64,000 bases of DNA from Actinernus sp. WN-2022 (Eukaryota > Cnidaria > Anthozoa > Actiniaria > Actinernidae). Position numbers and translations under genes: made by a program. This document shows positions 1-11,115 of the stretch, in pieces (position 1 is the stretch's first letter; every line of letters starts with the position of its first letter). Under the pieces are notes generated by a model, which did not search any database, was not told where the DNA came from, and saw only the letters and a program-made list of their open reading frames with translations. The stretch spans positions 78,845,740 through 78,909,739 of the forward strand of contig JAOWCC010000577.1 of assembly GCA_030867875.1 (NCBI GenBank). The letters run 5' to 3'.

Positions 1-1852
1 ATTACTTATTTTAATTATTACTCGGGCCAGGCCTTTGGCCGGCACGAGTCAGAAATCGCAAGTGTTTATCCTTTATTTTTTCATTTTTATTTTTTATTTG
101 TGTCGAGATTTTGCGCCGTCAACAATCAGATAGCACCTTTTTTGGAAGTTCTTTTCGCCACCGTACCAATCAGATTGCACTGTGCTGGTCACGTGAACAG
201 TGGACAACATTTCCAGGTTTTTCAAGATGGCGGCGAGTGGGAGTTTTGACTTAGCAAAACCTTTAATATCACCTGTTGTTTGGTAAACCAAAGGTTCCTT
301 CAAGTGCAATACCAATATTTTTGTCTTTTCTAAAGCTGAGAGCTAGGTGTTTCACGGGCTTTGGACGGGAATTTATCACATATTATGCGACATGCTTTAA
401 GATACACTCGTGACATTCTGCTCTGCGATCAACACTGACTATAAAGACAACAGCTTGTAAATGTAAGTAGCCGCTAATCTGAACATGATAACCTTTATGC
501 CAATTGACTGTCGTTGTGTTGTTATTTATTGTTATTAATCTCTCGAAAGTATAGTAGAAATGACCCGATTTTTCAGGTCTCTGACTGACAGGGGCCTTTT
601 AAAATATTATATTCACATGTATTTAAATGTTTATAAATTGGGGAAGGAAAATCTAGCATGCAGTAAGTGAGCATAAACTGAGTAAGTAATCCGAAATGAA
701 GATTTTTTCAAACGAACGATAAATGACTCTGATGTGGAAATCGAATATTTATCTGTGGCGTGTTATTGACACTGGGAAAAACCAATCTTTCCTAAACACA
801 AGACCAAGGGACAGTTACCACCTAACACAATTATTGACTTTTTATTTTGTTCTATTTCCCGGGTCTATTTACATCTGGCCTGTACCTCTTTGTATTTGAT
901 TATTATCTCTGGATTCAGGCATTCTACAGTGTATTTAATGTCTTTTTTAGAACTGACGTATATAATGATGTTATGTATAGAGTAGTGTATTTATCATTAT
1001 TGCAAGTTTATAAAATAAAATAAATTTGGTCCAGAACTGAGAGAGTATACTTACATGCAAGTGGCACTCTTTCTTCCCCTTCCCCTTTCTTGTTACCACA
1101 TGCATTATATATCCATGCAAGCTAGATTTTGTTTCAGTATTTTTCATCTGATGTGGTCCTGGTTTATGATAACCCTAAGGTTATCTTAAGGACCTACCTT
1201 CTCATCATCGTATTTCTTATTATGCCTTATTACTCGTATACATTTCCATCATCTTATGAGAAAATAAATGTAATTGTTGTTGTTGTTCCTCAGTTCTTGG
1301 CGTCAGCATCGTCACTTTCACTCGGTCACGATCAGGAGTACGAGTACTTTTAAGAATTATTTGGAAATGAAAATTAATCTTGCTGCGACCCCAATGATAG
1401 AAAAAAATGAGTGGACATTGCATGTTTCTTTGTGGCCTGCCATTATAAGTTTCAGTCTCCTTCAAGATGTAGAAAATGACCACTTGCACAGTGTCAGCTC
1501 ACTAATACTAGAAATGGTGGTCTGTAGTTTACGACCCCAATCGAAAATATTGTATTGAGAATTTAGCCTGAATTTCAGCCGTCTCTACTGGTTTGTTATT
1601 GAGAATTACAAATAGATGACTTTATTTCACATGTAGAATGACATTACCTAACTATTCACAATGAACAGCAACATTATGTGGAATTTGTTGTGCTTAATTG
1701 CTTGATTTCTCGGAGTCGTACTGCACCTGATATAATTACAATGCATCAAATTTGAATGACTCGATGTCGTGCAGACTACTCAAATAACCATTGTGTGCAC
1801 TTCAATCGACAACACCTATACCAAGTTTTTTTTATAATTCTAACGACAATAA
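1..1852. other. Left flank, no gene recognised
   Basis: AT-rich single-copy-looking sequence outside the satellite. All open frames are short (under 100 codons) and overlap each other on both strands without recognisable domains. A short segment at 1564-1582 matches one end of the tiny foldback at 12872-12929 (shared core CCTGAATTTCAGCCG), so at least one MITE remnant is present. A (TTG)n-like stretch lies near 1275. Nothing else could be supported. Confidence 0.6.
184..286 (+). promoter_or_regulatory. Possible promoter / first-exon start (E-box plus YY1-type AAGATGGCGGC)
   Basis: A CACGTG E-box lies at 190-195, and the sequence AAGATGGCGGC at 225-235 matches the YY1-type element that often overlaps the start codon of animal housekeeping genes. 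The ATG at 227 opens a 19-codon frame (MAASGSFDLAKPLISPVVW) ending in TAA at 284-286. The last codons read TTTGGTAAAC, which could instead be a splice donor (G|GTAAAC) of a first coding exon. No second exon is recognisable downstream, so this is only a suggestion. Confidence 0.2.
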
Positions 1853-2500
1853 TATTGTCTATTCTCAAACTTATTTCCTAGAAATGATCAGATACACAGT
1901 TATAGTACCAGAATTTCAACTAATTATCGATCACACTCTTGTCGTACTAATATCAAACAATTTACTATTCTTCATCAAGGACCAAAAATATGGAACTCTC
2001 TGCCCTTCTACATAACTAAGTCTTTAACACTACCGGAATTAAAAAAAAACTTTTTCCACCACATTGCTACTAACAAATGAAACTTCATTCTCTACACCTT
2101 CACATCTCTAATTATCTTTAATTACATTGTTGTTCGCATTTGCTAACTCATTTTATTATATCAATCTTATGAGGAGGTCTCTACTCTATAAGCCTGTGGT
2201 TTCCAGAGGCCTCCTCGCCATAATTGCCTAAGCTTCCACTTATTTAACTTGTAACTAATAGTAACTGTTCGTTGTATTTAGCACAATATTCTTAGTCAAA
2301 TCAATTGTTAATACTAGTTAGTTAATTTCTCTGTATAAGAAATCTATTGTAACTATTCAAACACCTTAATTATTACTTTCTCCTGTCAATAATATTCCTG
2401 TACAAATTACACCGCTAGGCCGCTTTGTATTGTAGTCAGTATTACTATTGTTACTTTGTTACTCATATAAAAAACTAAGGCGAATTTTTTTTTTTTTTTT
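1853..2500 (+). mobile_element. 3' end of a non-LTR retrotransposon (LINE, CR1/L2-like)
   Basis: An open frame from 1853 to the TGA at 2078-2080 encodes the extreme C-terminus of a LINE reverse transcriptase polyprotein. It contains HSYSTR near its start and then the characteristic QGPKIWNSLP block, followed by a Lys-rich tail ending ATNK. Upstream of 1853 the frame is closed by a stop, so the element is 5'-truncated or decayed. The A/T-rich stretch 2081-2500 is consistent with its 3' UTR. It contains a GAGGAGG...CCTCCTC inverted repeat (about 2172-2216) common in such tails, and ends near a 16-T run at 2485-2500. This is a dead fragment. The clade is inferred from the C-terminal tail only. 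Confidence 0.75.
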
Positions 2501-2683
2501 AATGTTAACAAAATATTGAAAAAGAAAGTAATTTTAAACTACAGAATTGAAGGGAATTGTGGCTGAAATGTACATGTACAGCATGTATGTATGTGTTGTG
2601 TGTGTATCATGGCTCTATAATTTCCAACCACCTCCCCACCCCCCCCCCCTCCCCCCGCATACCATAACCCTAAACCCTAAACT
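2501..2683. other. Low-complexity spacer before the satellite array
   Basis: Contains ATGT/GT-rich sequence (2568-2605), a C-rich run (about 2636-2657) and two CCCTAAA units (2668-2681) immediately left of the first satellite monomer. No gene is seen. Confidence 0.6.
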
Positions 2684-2741
2684 ACAACCCCTGCCATTTA
2701 AGTCGGACCTCTTCAGCAATTTCCGGCTATTTTTAACACAA

Positions 2742-2823
2742 CCCCCCTCCCCCATTTCAATGTTGGTTTTCGAGAAGACCGAAATGTTGCCTTTCTATCC
2801 CAACATTGTGAAGGGGGAGGGGG
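2742..2823. repeat. C-rich/G-rich hairpin in each monomer
   Basis: Arms 2742-2766 (CCCCCCTCCCCCATTTCAAT...) and 2799-2823 (...ATTGTGAAGGGGGAGGGGG) are inverted complements around a ~32-bp loop. It recurs once per monomer at monomer positions 59-140. The G-run strand could form a hairpin or G-rich secondary structure. No function is shown. Confidence 0.7.
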
Positions 2824-3610
2824 ACAAGCGAAGTCATAAAAATCGCGGCAATCTGTCAGAGGAGTTCGTTCAGTGTTCTAAATAGCCTTATTTTGTCGAG
2901 CGGTCCGTACTTAAATGGCGAAGGTTGTATGAGGCGAGATTCTAGGTAGCCGCACATGGTATAATTGTTGATAACGTCCAGGCAATTTAACGAAAACAGC
3001 TCAAAATGAGAGGCGGTAGTAAACACTTGGTGGGTATACGGGTGGGCTTGTCAATTGGAAATTTTATGAAAAAGCCCGATACCCCGGGAGAAAAAAATAT
3101 CCGAGGGCGTATCCAAATATTTTACTTGTAATTACAATAAATAATTCAGTCAAATAGATAGAATCCCTTTTTTATGAAGCTGTAATTAATAGGTAGCCTT
3201 ATCAGAAGTCTATGTTATGGACTTCTGGCATTATTCACAAAAATAAAATAAATCGAGTTGTACCTTGCGATACTAGGCTGTGGGGAATTGACATTTACAA
3301 ATAAATAACAAGCTCGTAGGGAGAGAGGGAGATTTTAAACTTGCAACATATGTCGCGACACGGGTTGTACATTTCACTGGAACCGTCTGAGACCCAACAC
3401 TCCTTCGGAAAGCACTATTGAAGGTTTGACATTGCCTTCACGAAGGAAACACCGACACTTTGTACCGGAAAAGAAGAACTGACCTTAGTTCGCGGAGGTG
3501 TGTTGGAGGAGATCGAAACAGAGATGATGCAGGTTCATTGGAGAGTTTTTCATTTCACTCAAATATCTTTGAGGGCGAGCAGCTTGCTGTACCAGCGTGC
3601 TCTTGGAGCT

Positions 3611-4113
3611 TTGCCGAACTTGTTTTCTTCCACCGTTAGCGTGACATATATAGTTGGTGTAACGTGACAACGGTTCACCATACGGTTCACCAATCTATTT
3701 GATAATGCTGACCAAAGCCGCTGGAAATTCTCTCTTAAACCAATTTACATCGCTAACAGATCCGGTATATTTTACATTTCTGTATTATTAAAGCCTCTAG
3801 CGAACATTTTCGCGCAGTCCGACACGTTTCTCATGGTGAACCGTAGTTTGAAAGAAAAGTTAAGTATGTTTTTTTATTGCAACGGTTCACCATGCGAACC
3901 GTGTCACAGTGCGCGACTATTTTCGCTAGAGTCATTCATAATACGGAATTGCAAAATATACGGGATGTGTTAGCGATGTAAATTGGTTGAAGAGAGAATT
4001 TCCCCCGACTTTGGTCAGCATTATCGAATAGATTGGTGAACCGTATGGTGAACCGTTGTCACGTTACACCAACTATATGTCACGCTAACGCTGGAAGAAA
4101 AGAAGTTCGGCAA
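3611..4113. mobile_element. ~500-bp foldback element built into every monomer
   Basis: Left arm about 3611-3845 and right arm about 3881-4113 are inverted, diverged complements. Both carry TTGCCGAACTT, GTTAGCGTGACATATA, GGTGTAACGTGACAACGG and the repeated GGTTCACCAT motif. The central loop is only ~35 bp. It occupies monomer positions 928-1430, so it was fixed in the ancestral unit before amplification. The arms have diverged from each other by several percent, whereas copies between monomers have not. The insertion is therefore older than the array. The superfamily is not identifiable without a transposase or clear target duplication. The 936-bp element in monomers 14 and 16 landed in its loop. 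Confidence 0.8.
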
Positions 4114-4135
4114 AACACCGAGAATAACCTTGAAA

Positions 4136-4270
4136 AACCTTGTGGTTATTTTGCTCCCAACCTTCGATAACGGCTTGGGCAAAGCTTTCTCTGTTGGGAA
4201 ATTTCTCAGTGTCGGCCCTACTATAAGTCAGTAGATATATTGTTCGCTGAATTCGGCCCTCAAGCTCGGC
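4136..4270 (-). pseudogene. Fragment of a probable HUH/Rep-like gene (motif-I region), cut by the foldback
   Basis: On the minus strand, a 126-codon open frame (4085-4465) includes a segment that looks truly coding, residues 66-110: ELEGRIQR, then IYLLTYSRADTEKFPNRESF, then AQAVIEGWEQNN. From memory, the LTYSRAD..KFP.R.SF.(E/Q)AV pattern matches the N-terminal part of cnidarian proteins that continue to an HxH-type (HUH) motif. That downstream motif is absent here because the frame runs into the foldback (residues 111-126, ending FAELLFFQR). Residues 1-60 derive from AT-rich spacer. The same frame occurs in all uninterrupted monomers and is broken by the 292-bp MITE in monomers 7-10 and by the 2720-bp insert in monomer 5. 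It is a relic, not a gene. The family assignment is tentative. Confidence 0.4.
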
Positions 4271-4337
4271 ATTATTAACACAGCTGATATGAGTCGTGAT
4301 CGAAAATTCGTTAGCCGTTTCAAATGTTGGCGCATGC

Positions 4338-4456
4338 ACGGCTTTAAAAAATGAATATTCACAAGCTATTGTGACTTTGAAATCGTAAATGTGTATCGGT
4401 ATTAATAAATTTAGTAAAAATGTATTTAATTTTAGAATTATATTTTTTAAAGCCGT
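4338..4456. repeat. 119-bp stem-loop in each monomer
   Basis: Fifteen-base perfect inverted arms ACGGCTTTAAAAAAT (4338-4352) and its complement (4442-4456) flank an AT-rich loop. It recurs once per monomer (positions 1655-1773). It may be a small MITE remnant. Confidence 0.6.
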
Positions 4457-4504
4457 AATTCTCAATTTTTTTCATATGTACGCCACCCCTCCCCCCTACT
4501 TTTA

Positions 4505-4528
4505 TGACGTCATATAGGTATGACGTCA
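4505..4528. promoter_or_regulatory. Two perfect CRE palindromes (TGACGTCA), 16 bp apart
   Basis: TGACGTCA at 4505-4512 and again at 4521-4528, the full-length consensus for CREB/ATF-type bZIP factors. Both sites lie at monomer positions 1822-1829 and 1838-1845 and are repeated in essentially every monomer. Monomer 2 has lost the last base of the second site (6497, A to G). Occupancy is untested. The motif match is exact. Confidence 0.55.
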
Positions 4529-4652
4529 CTGTATGTATGGTCATATTAAGAATTTCATTTGGTGCCCATTTAGAGACAAAGACGGCTCAAAAAAGCTAGC
4601 ACAATCTACTGAAGCTAATTATATGCCCTGGACCAGGGTGCCGTTCGCTCAG

Positions 4653-6621
4653 ACAACCCCTGCCATTTAAGTCGGACCTCTTCAGCAATTTCCGGCTATT
4701 TTTAACACAACCCCCCTCCCCCATTTCAATGTTGGTTTTCGAGAAGACCGAAATGTTGCCTTTCTATCCCAACATTGTGAAGGGGGAGGGGGACAAGCGA
4801 AGTCATAAAAATCGCGGCAATCTGTCAGAGGAGTTCGTTCAGTGTTCTAAATAGCCTTATTTTGTCGAGCGGTCCGTACTTAAATGGCGAAGGTTGTATG
4901 AGGCGAGATTCTAGGTAGCCGCACATGGTATAATTGTTGATAACGTCCAGGCAATTTAACGAAAACAGCTCAAAATGAGAGGCGGTAGTAAACACTTGGT
5001 GGGTATACGGGTGGGCTTGTCAATTGGAAATTTTATGAAAAAGCCCGATACCCCGGGAGAAAAAAATATCCGAGGGCGTATCCAAATATTTTACTTGTAA
5101 TTACAATAAATAATTCAGTCAAATAGATAGAATCCCTTTTTTATGAAGCTGTAATTAATAGGTAGCCTTATCAGAAGTCTATGTTATGGACTTCTGGCAT
5201 TATTCACAAAAATAAAATAAATCGAGTTGTACCTTGCGATACTAGGCTGTGGGGAATTGACATTTACAAATAAATAACAAGCTCGTAGGGAGAGAGGGAG
5301 ATTTTAAACTTGCAACATATGTCGCGACACGGGTTGTACATTTCACTGGAACCGTCTGAGACCCAACACTCCTTCGGAAAGCACTATTGAAGGTTTGACA
5401 TTGCCTTCACGAAGGAAACACCGACACTTTGTACCGGAAAAGAAGAACTGACCTTAGTTCGCGGAGGTGTGTTGGAGGAGATCGAAACAGAGATGATGCA
5501 GGTTCATTGGAGAGTTTTTCATTTCACTCAAATATCTTTGAGGGCGAGCAGCTTGCTGTACCAGCGTGCTCTTGGAGCTTTGCCGAACTTGTTTTCTTCC
5601 ACCGTTAGCGTGACATATATAGTTGGTGTAACGTGACAACGGTTCACCATACGGTTCACCAATCTATTTGATAATGCTGACCAAAGCCGCTGGAAATTCT
5701 CTCTTAAACCAATTTACATCGCTAACAGATCCGGTATATTTTACATTTCTGTATTATTAAAGCCTCTAGCGAACATTTTCGCGCAGTCCGACACGTTTCT
5801 CATGGTGAACCGTAGTTTGAAAGAAAAGTTAAGTATGTTTTTTTATTGCAACGGTTCACCATGCGAACCGTGTCACAGTGCGCGACTATTTTCGCTAGAG
5901 TCATTCATAATACGGAATTGCAAAATATACGGGATGTGTTAGCGATGTAAATTGGTTGAAGAGAGAATTTCCCCCGACTTTGGTCAGCATTATCGAATAG
6001 ATTGGTGAACCGTATGGTGAACCGTTGTCACGTTACACCAACTATATGTCACGCTAACGCTGGAAGAAAAGAAGTTCGGCAAAACACCGAGAATAACCTT
6101 GAAAAACCTTGTGGTTATTTTGCTCCCAACCTTCGATAACGGCTTGGGCAAAGCTTTCTCTGTTGGGAAATTTCTCAGTGTCGGCCCTACTATAAGTCAG
6201 TAGATATATTGTTCGCTGAATTCGGCCCTCAAGCTCGGCATTATTAACACAGCTGATATGAGTCGTGATCGAAAATTCGTTAGCCGTTTCAAATGTTGGC
6301 GCATGCACGGCTTTAAAAAATGAATATTCACAAGCTATTGTGACTTTGAAATCGTAAATGTGTATCGGTATTAATAAATTTAGTAAAAATGTATTTAATT
6401 TTAGAATTATATTTTTTAAAGCCGTAATTCTCAATTTTTTTCATATGTACGCCACCCCTCCCCCCTACTTTTATGACGTCATATAGGTATGACGTCGCTG
6501 TATGTATGGTCATATTAAGAATTTCATTTGGTGCCCATTTAGAGACAAAGACGGCTCAAAAAAGCTAGCACAATCTACTGAAGCTAATTATATGCCCTGG
6601 ACCAGGGTGCCGTTCGCTCAG
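4653..6621. repeat. Satellite monomer 2
   Basis: Private A-to-G change at 6497 (monomer 1845) that breaks the second CRE palindrome. C227/T229 type. Confidence 0.95.
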
Positions 6622-8590
6622 ACAACCCCTGCCATTTAAGTCGGACCTCTTCAGCAATTTCCGGCTATTTTTAACACAACCCCCCTCCCCCATTTCAATG
6701 TTGGTTTTCGAGAAGACCGAAATGTTGCCTTTCTATCCCAACATTGTGAAGGGGGAGGGGGACAAGCGAAGTCATAAAAATCGCGGCAATCTGTCAGAGG
6801 AGTTCGTTCAGTGTTCTAAATAGCCTTATTTTGTCGAGCGGTCCGTACTTAAATGGCGAAGGTTGTATGAGGCGAGATTCTAGGTAGCCGCACATGGTAT
6901 AATTGTTGATAACGTCCAGGCAATTTAACGAAAACAGCTCAAAATGAGAGGCGGTAGTAAACACTTGGTGGGTATACGGGTGGGCTTGTCAATTGGAAAT
7001 TTTATGAAAAAGCCCGATACCCCGGGAGAAAAAAATATCCGAGGGCGTATCCAAATATTTTACTTGTAATTACAATAAATAATTCAGTCAAATAGATAGA
7101 ATCCCTTTTTTATGAAGCTGTAATTAATAGGTAGCCTTATCAGAAGTCTATGTTATGGACTTCTGGCATTATTCACAAAAATAAAATAAATCGAGTTGTA
7201 CCTTGCGATACTAGGCTGTGGGGAATTGACATTTACAAATAAATAACAAGCTCGTAGGGAGAGAGGGAGATTTTAAACTTGCAACATATGTCGCGACACG
7301 GGTTGTACATTTCACTGGAACCGTCTGAGACCCAACACTCCTTCGGAAAGCACTATTGAAGGTTTGACATTGCCTTCACGAAGGAAACACCGACACTTTG
7401 TACCGGAAAAGAAGAACTGACCTTAGTTCGCGGAGGTGTGTTGGAGGAGATCGAAACAGAGATGATGCAGGTTCATTGGAGAGTTTTTCATTTCACTCAA
7501 ATATCTTTGAGGGCGAGCAGCTTGCTGTACCAGCGTGCTCTTGGAGCTTTGCCGAACTTGTTTTCTTCCACCGTTAGCGTGACATATATAGTTGGTGTAA
7601 CGTGACAACGGTTCACCATACGGTTCACCAATCTATTTGATAATGCTGACCAAAGCCGCTGGAAATTCTCTCTTAAACCAATTTACATCGCTAACAGATC
7701 CGGTATATTTTACATTTCTGTATTATTAAAGCCTCTAGCGAACATTTTCGCGCAGTCCGACACGTTTCTCATGGTGAACCGTAGTTTGAAAGAAAAGTTA
7801 AGTATGTTTTTTTATTGCAACGGTTCACCATGCGAACCGTGTCACAGTGCGCGACTATTTTCGCTAGAGTCATTCATAATACGGAATTGCAAAATATACG
7901 GGATGTGTTAGCGATGTAAATTGGTTGAAGAGAGAATTTCCCCCGACTTTGGTCAGCATTATCGAATAGATTGGTGAACCGTATGGTGAACCGTTGTCAC
8001 GTTACACCAACTATATGTCACGCTAACGCTGGAAGAAAAGAAGTTCGGCAAAACACCGAGAATAACCTTGAAAAACCTTGTGGTTATTTTGCTCCCAACC
8101 TTCGATAACGGCTTGGGCAAAGCTTTCTCTGTTGGGAAATTTCTCAGTGTCGGCCCTACTATAAGTCAGTAGATATATTGTTCGCTGAATTCGGCCCTCA
8201 AGCTCGGCATTATTAACACAGCTGATATGAGTCGTGATCGAAAATTCGTTAGCCGTTTCAAATGTTGGCGCATGCACGGCTTTAAAAAATGAATATTCAC
8301 AAGCTATTGTGACTTTGAAATCGTAAATGTGTATCGGTATTAATAAATTTAGTAAAAATGTATTTAATTTTAGAATTATATTTTTTAAAGCCGTAATTCT
8401 CATTTTTTTTCATATGTACGCCACCCCTCCCCCCTACTTTTATGACGTCATATAGGTATGACGTCACTGTATGTATGGTCATATTAAGAATTTCATTTGG
8501 TGCCCATTTAGAGACAAAGACGGCTCAAAAAAGCTAGCACAATCTACTGAAGCTAATTATATGCCCTGGACCAGGGTGCCGTTCGCTCAG
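6622..8590. repeat. Satellite monomer 3
   Basis: C227/T229 type. Carries A1782T (at 8403), a variant otherwise seen only in monomer 10. Confidence 0.95.
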
Positions 8591-10559
8591 ACAACCCCTG
8601 CCATTTAAGTCGGACCTCTTCAGCAATTTCCGGCTATTTTTAACACAACCCCCCTCCCCCATTTCAATGTTGGTTTTCGAGAAGACCGAAATGTTGCCTT
8701 TCTATCCCAACATTGTGAAGGGGGAGGGGGACAAGCGAAGTCATAAAAATCGCGGCAATCTGTCAGAGGAGTTCGTTCAGTGTTCTAAATAGCCTTATTT
8801 TGTCGAGCGGTCCGTACTTAAATGGCGAAGGTTGTATGAGGCGAGATTCTAGGTAGCCGCACATGGTATAATTGTTGATAACGTCCAGGCAATTTAACGA
8901 AAACAGCTCAAAATGAGAGGCGGTAGTAAACACTTGGTGGGTATACGGGTGGGCTTGTCAATTGGAAATTTTATGAAAAAGCCCGATACCCCGGGAGAAA
9001 AAAATATCCGAGGGCGTATCCAAATATTTTACTTGTAATTACAATAAATAATTCAGTCAAATAGATAGAATCCCTTTTTTATGAAGCTGTAATTAATAGG
9101 TAGCCTTATCAGAAGTCTATGTTATGGACTTCTGGCATTATTCACAAAAATAAAATAAATCGAGTTGTACCTTGCGATACTAGGCTGTGGGGAATTGACA
9201 TTTACAAATAAATAACAAGCTCGTAGGGAGAGAGGGAGATTTTAAACTTGCAACATATGTCGCGACACGGGTTGTACATTTCACTGGAACCGTCTGAGAC
9301 CCAACACTCCTTCGGAAAGCACTATTGAAGGTTTGACATTGCCTTCACGAAGGAAACACCGACACTTTGTACCGGAAAAGAAGAACTGACCTTAGTTCGC
9401 GGAGGTGTGTTGGAGGAGATCGAAACAGAGATGATGCAGGTTCATTGGAGAGTTTTTCATTTCACTCAAATATCTTTGAGGGCGAGCAGCTTGCTGTACC
9501 AGCGTGCTCTTGGAGCTTTGCCGAACTTGTTTTCTTCCACCGTTAGCGTGACATATATAGTTGGTGTAACGTGACAACGGTTCACCATACGGTTCACCAA
9601 TCTATTTGATAATGCTGACCAAAGCCGCTGGAAATTCTCTCTTAAACCAATTTACATCGCTAACAGATCCGGTATATTTTACATTTCTGTATTATTAAAG
9701 CCTCTAGCGAACATTTTCGCGCAGTCCGACACGTTTCTCATGGTGAACCGTAGTTTGAAAGAAAAGTTAAGTATGTTTTTTTATTGCAACGGTTCACCAT
9801 GCGAACCGTGTCACAGTGCGCGACTATTTTCGCTAGAGTCATTCATAATACGGAATTGCAAAATATACGGGATGTGTTAGCGATGTAAATTGGTTGAAGA
9901 GAGAATTTCCCCCGACTTTGGTCAGCATTATCGAATAGATTGGTGAACCGTATGGTGAACCGTTGTCACGTTACACCAACTATATGTCACGCTAACGCTG
10001 GAAGAAAAGAAGTTCGGCAAAACACCGAGAATAACCTTGAAAAACCTTGTGGTTATTTTGCTCCCAACCTTCGATAACGGCTTGGGCAAAGCTTTCTCTG
10101 TTGGGAAATTTCTCAGTGTCGGCCCTACTATAAGTCAGTAGATATATTGTTCGCTGAATTCGGCCCTCAAGCTCGGCATTATTAACACAGCTGATATGAG
10201 TCGTGATCGAAAATTCGTTAGCCGTTTCAAATGTTGGCGCATGCACGGCTTTAAAAAATGAATATTCACAAGCTATTGTGACTTTGAAATCGTAAATGTG
10301 TATCGGTATTAATAAATTTAGTAAAAATGTATTTAATTTTAGAATTATATTTTTTAAAGCCGTAATTCTCAATTTTTTTCATATGTACGCCACCCCTCCC
10401 CCCTACTTTTATGACGTCATATAGGTATGACGTCACTGTATGTATGGTCATATTAAGAATTTCATTTGGTGCCCATTTAGAGACAAAGACGGCTCAAAAA
10501 AGCTAGCACAATCTACTGAAGCTAATTATATGCCCTGGACCAGGGTGCCGTTCGCTCAG
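8591..10559. repeat. Satellite monomer 4
   Basis: C227/T229 type, with no private change noticed. Confidence 0.95.
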
Positions 10560-10790
10560 ACAACCCCTGCCATTTAAGTCGGACCTCTTCAGCAATTTCC
10601 GGCTATTTTTAACACAACCCCCCTCCCCCATTTCAATGTTGGTTTTCGAGAAGACCGAAATGTTGCCTTTCTATCCCAACATTGTGAAGGGGGAGGGGGA
10701 CAAGCGAAGTCATAAAAATCGCGGCAATCTGTCAGAGGAGTTCGTTCAGTGTTCTAAATAGCCTTATTTTGTCGAGCGGTCCGTACTTAA
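10560..10790. repeat. Satellite monomer 5, segment a (positions 1-231)
   Basis: Ends in TAA (10788-10790), the target duplication of the 7190-bp insertion that follows. Confidence 0.95.
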
Positions 10791-10828
10791 GGGACGAGGT
10801 CAAAACAATGGTACTCGATAGGGACCCA
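10791..10828 (+). repeat. Left terminal inverted repeat of the 7190-bp element
   Basis: 38 bases identical to the complement of 17943-17980. It starts GGGACGAGG and ends GGGACCCA, the inner part being itself a short palindrome-like GGGACCC. Confidence 0.9.
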
Positions 10829-10875
10829 ATTTTAGGGGGTGGGGTATGACCCGCCACCACCAACCTTTTTGGACA

Positions 10876-11115
10876 GTGAGGAAGGGAGATTGTACCCGAG
10901 ACCCACCACCTTTTTGGCTCGTGAGAGATGGGGGTTGTACCTGAGACCCACCACCTTTTTGGCTGGTGAGAGACGGGGTTGTATCCGAGACCCACCACCT
11001 TTTTGGCTGGTGAGAGACGGGGTTGTACCCGAGATCCACCACCGTTTTGGGCCTGGTGAGAGAGGGGGTTGTACCCGAGACCCACCACCTTTTTGGCTGG
11101 TGAGGGAGGGCAGGA
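10876..11115 (+). repeat. 44-46-bp minisatellite, ~5 copies, subterminal
   Basis: Units start at 10876/10877, 10921, 10966, 11010 and 11056, with a partial unit at 11100. Each reads roughly GTGAGAGA-G-GGGGTTGTACC, then CGAGACCCACCACCTTTTTGGCTG. Copies differ at several sites, so it is older than the satellite homogenisation. It is followed by (GGCT)4 near 11126-11142. It produces spurious overlapping open frames on both strands, which are not genes. Confidence 0.85.

Larger units (their letters stand above)
2684..4652. repeat. Satellite monomer 1 (reference copy)
   Basis: First monomer; reference for positions quoted elsewhere (monomer position = coordinate minus 2683). Carries C227, T229 and A1782. 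Confidence 0.95.

Noticed and set aside
41..48. GGCACGAG, resembling a cDNA-library adaptor
   Set aside because: Eight bases, no vector sequence around it; likely chance.
2668..2682. Telomere repeat
   Set aside because: Only two CCCTAAA units, and animals use TTAGGG; treated as low-complexity sequence.
3485..3670. 61-codon minus-strand frame conserved in nearly every monomer
   Set aside because: Conservation is explained by satellite homogenisation. It begins inside the foldback arm, has no recognisable domain, and is lost in monomer 11 by the 3-bp insertion.
4359..4544. 61-codon minus-strand frame and the plus-strand 100-codon frame in monomers 20 and 21
   Set aside because: AT-rich spacer translation. 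The 100-codon version appears only because T1703C and the 1-bp deletion remove stops.
10876..11115. CRISPR-like array
   Set aside because: Direct repeats without unique spacers in eukaryotic repeat DNA; it is a minisatellite.
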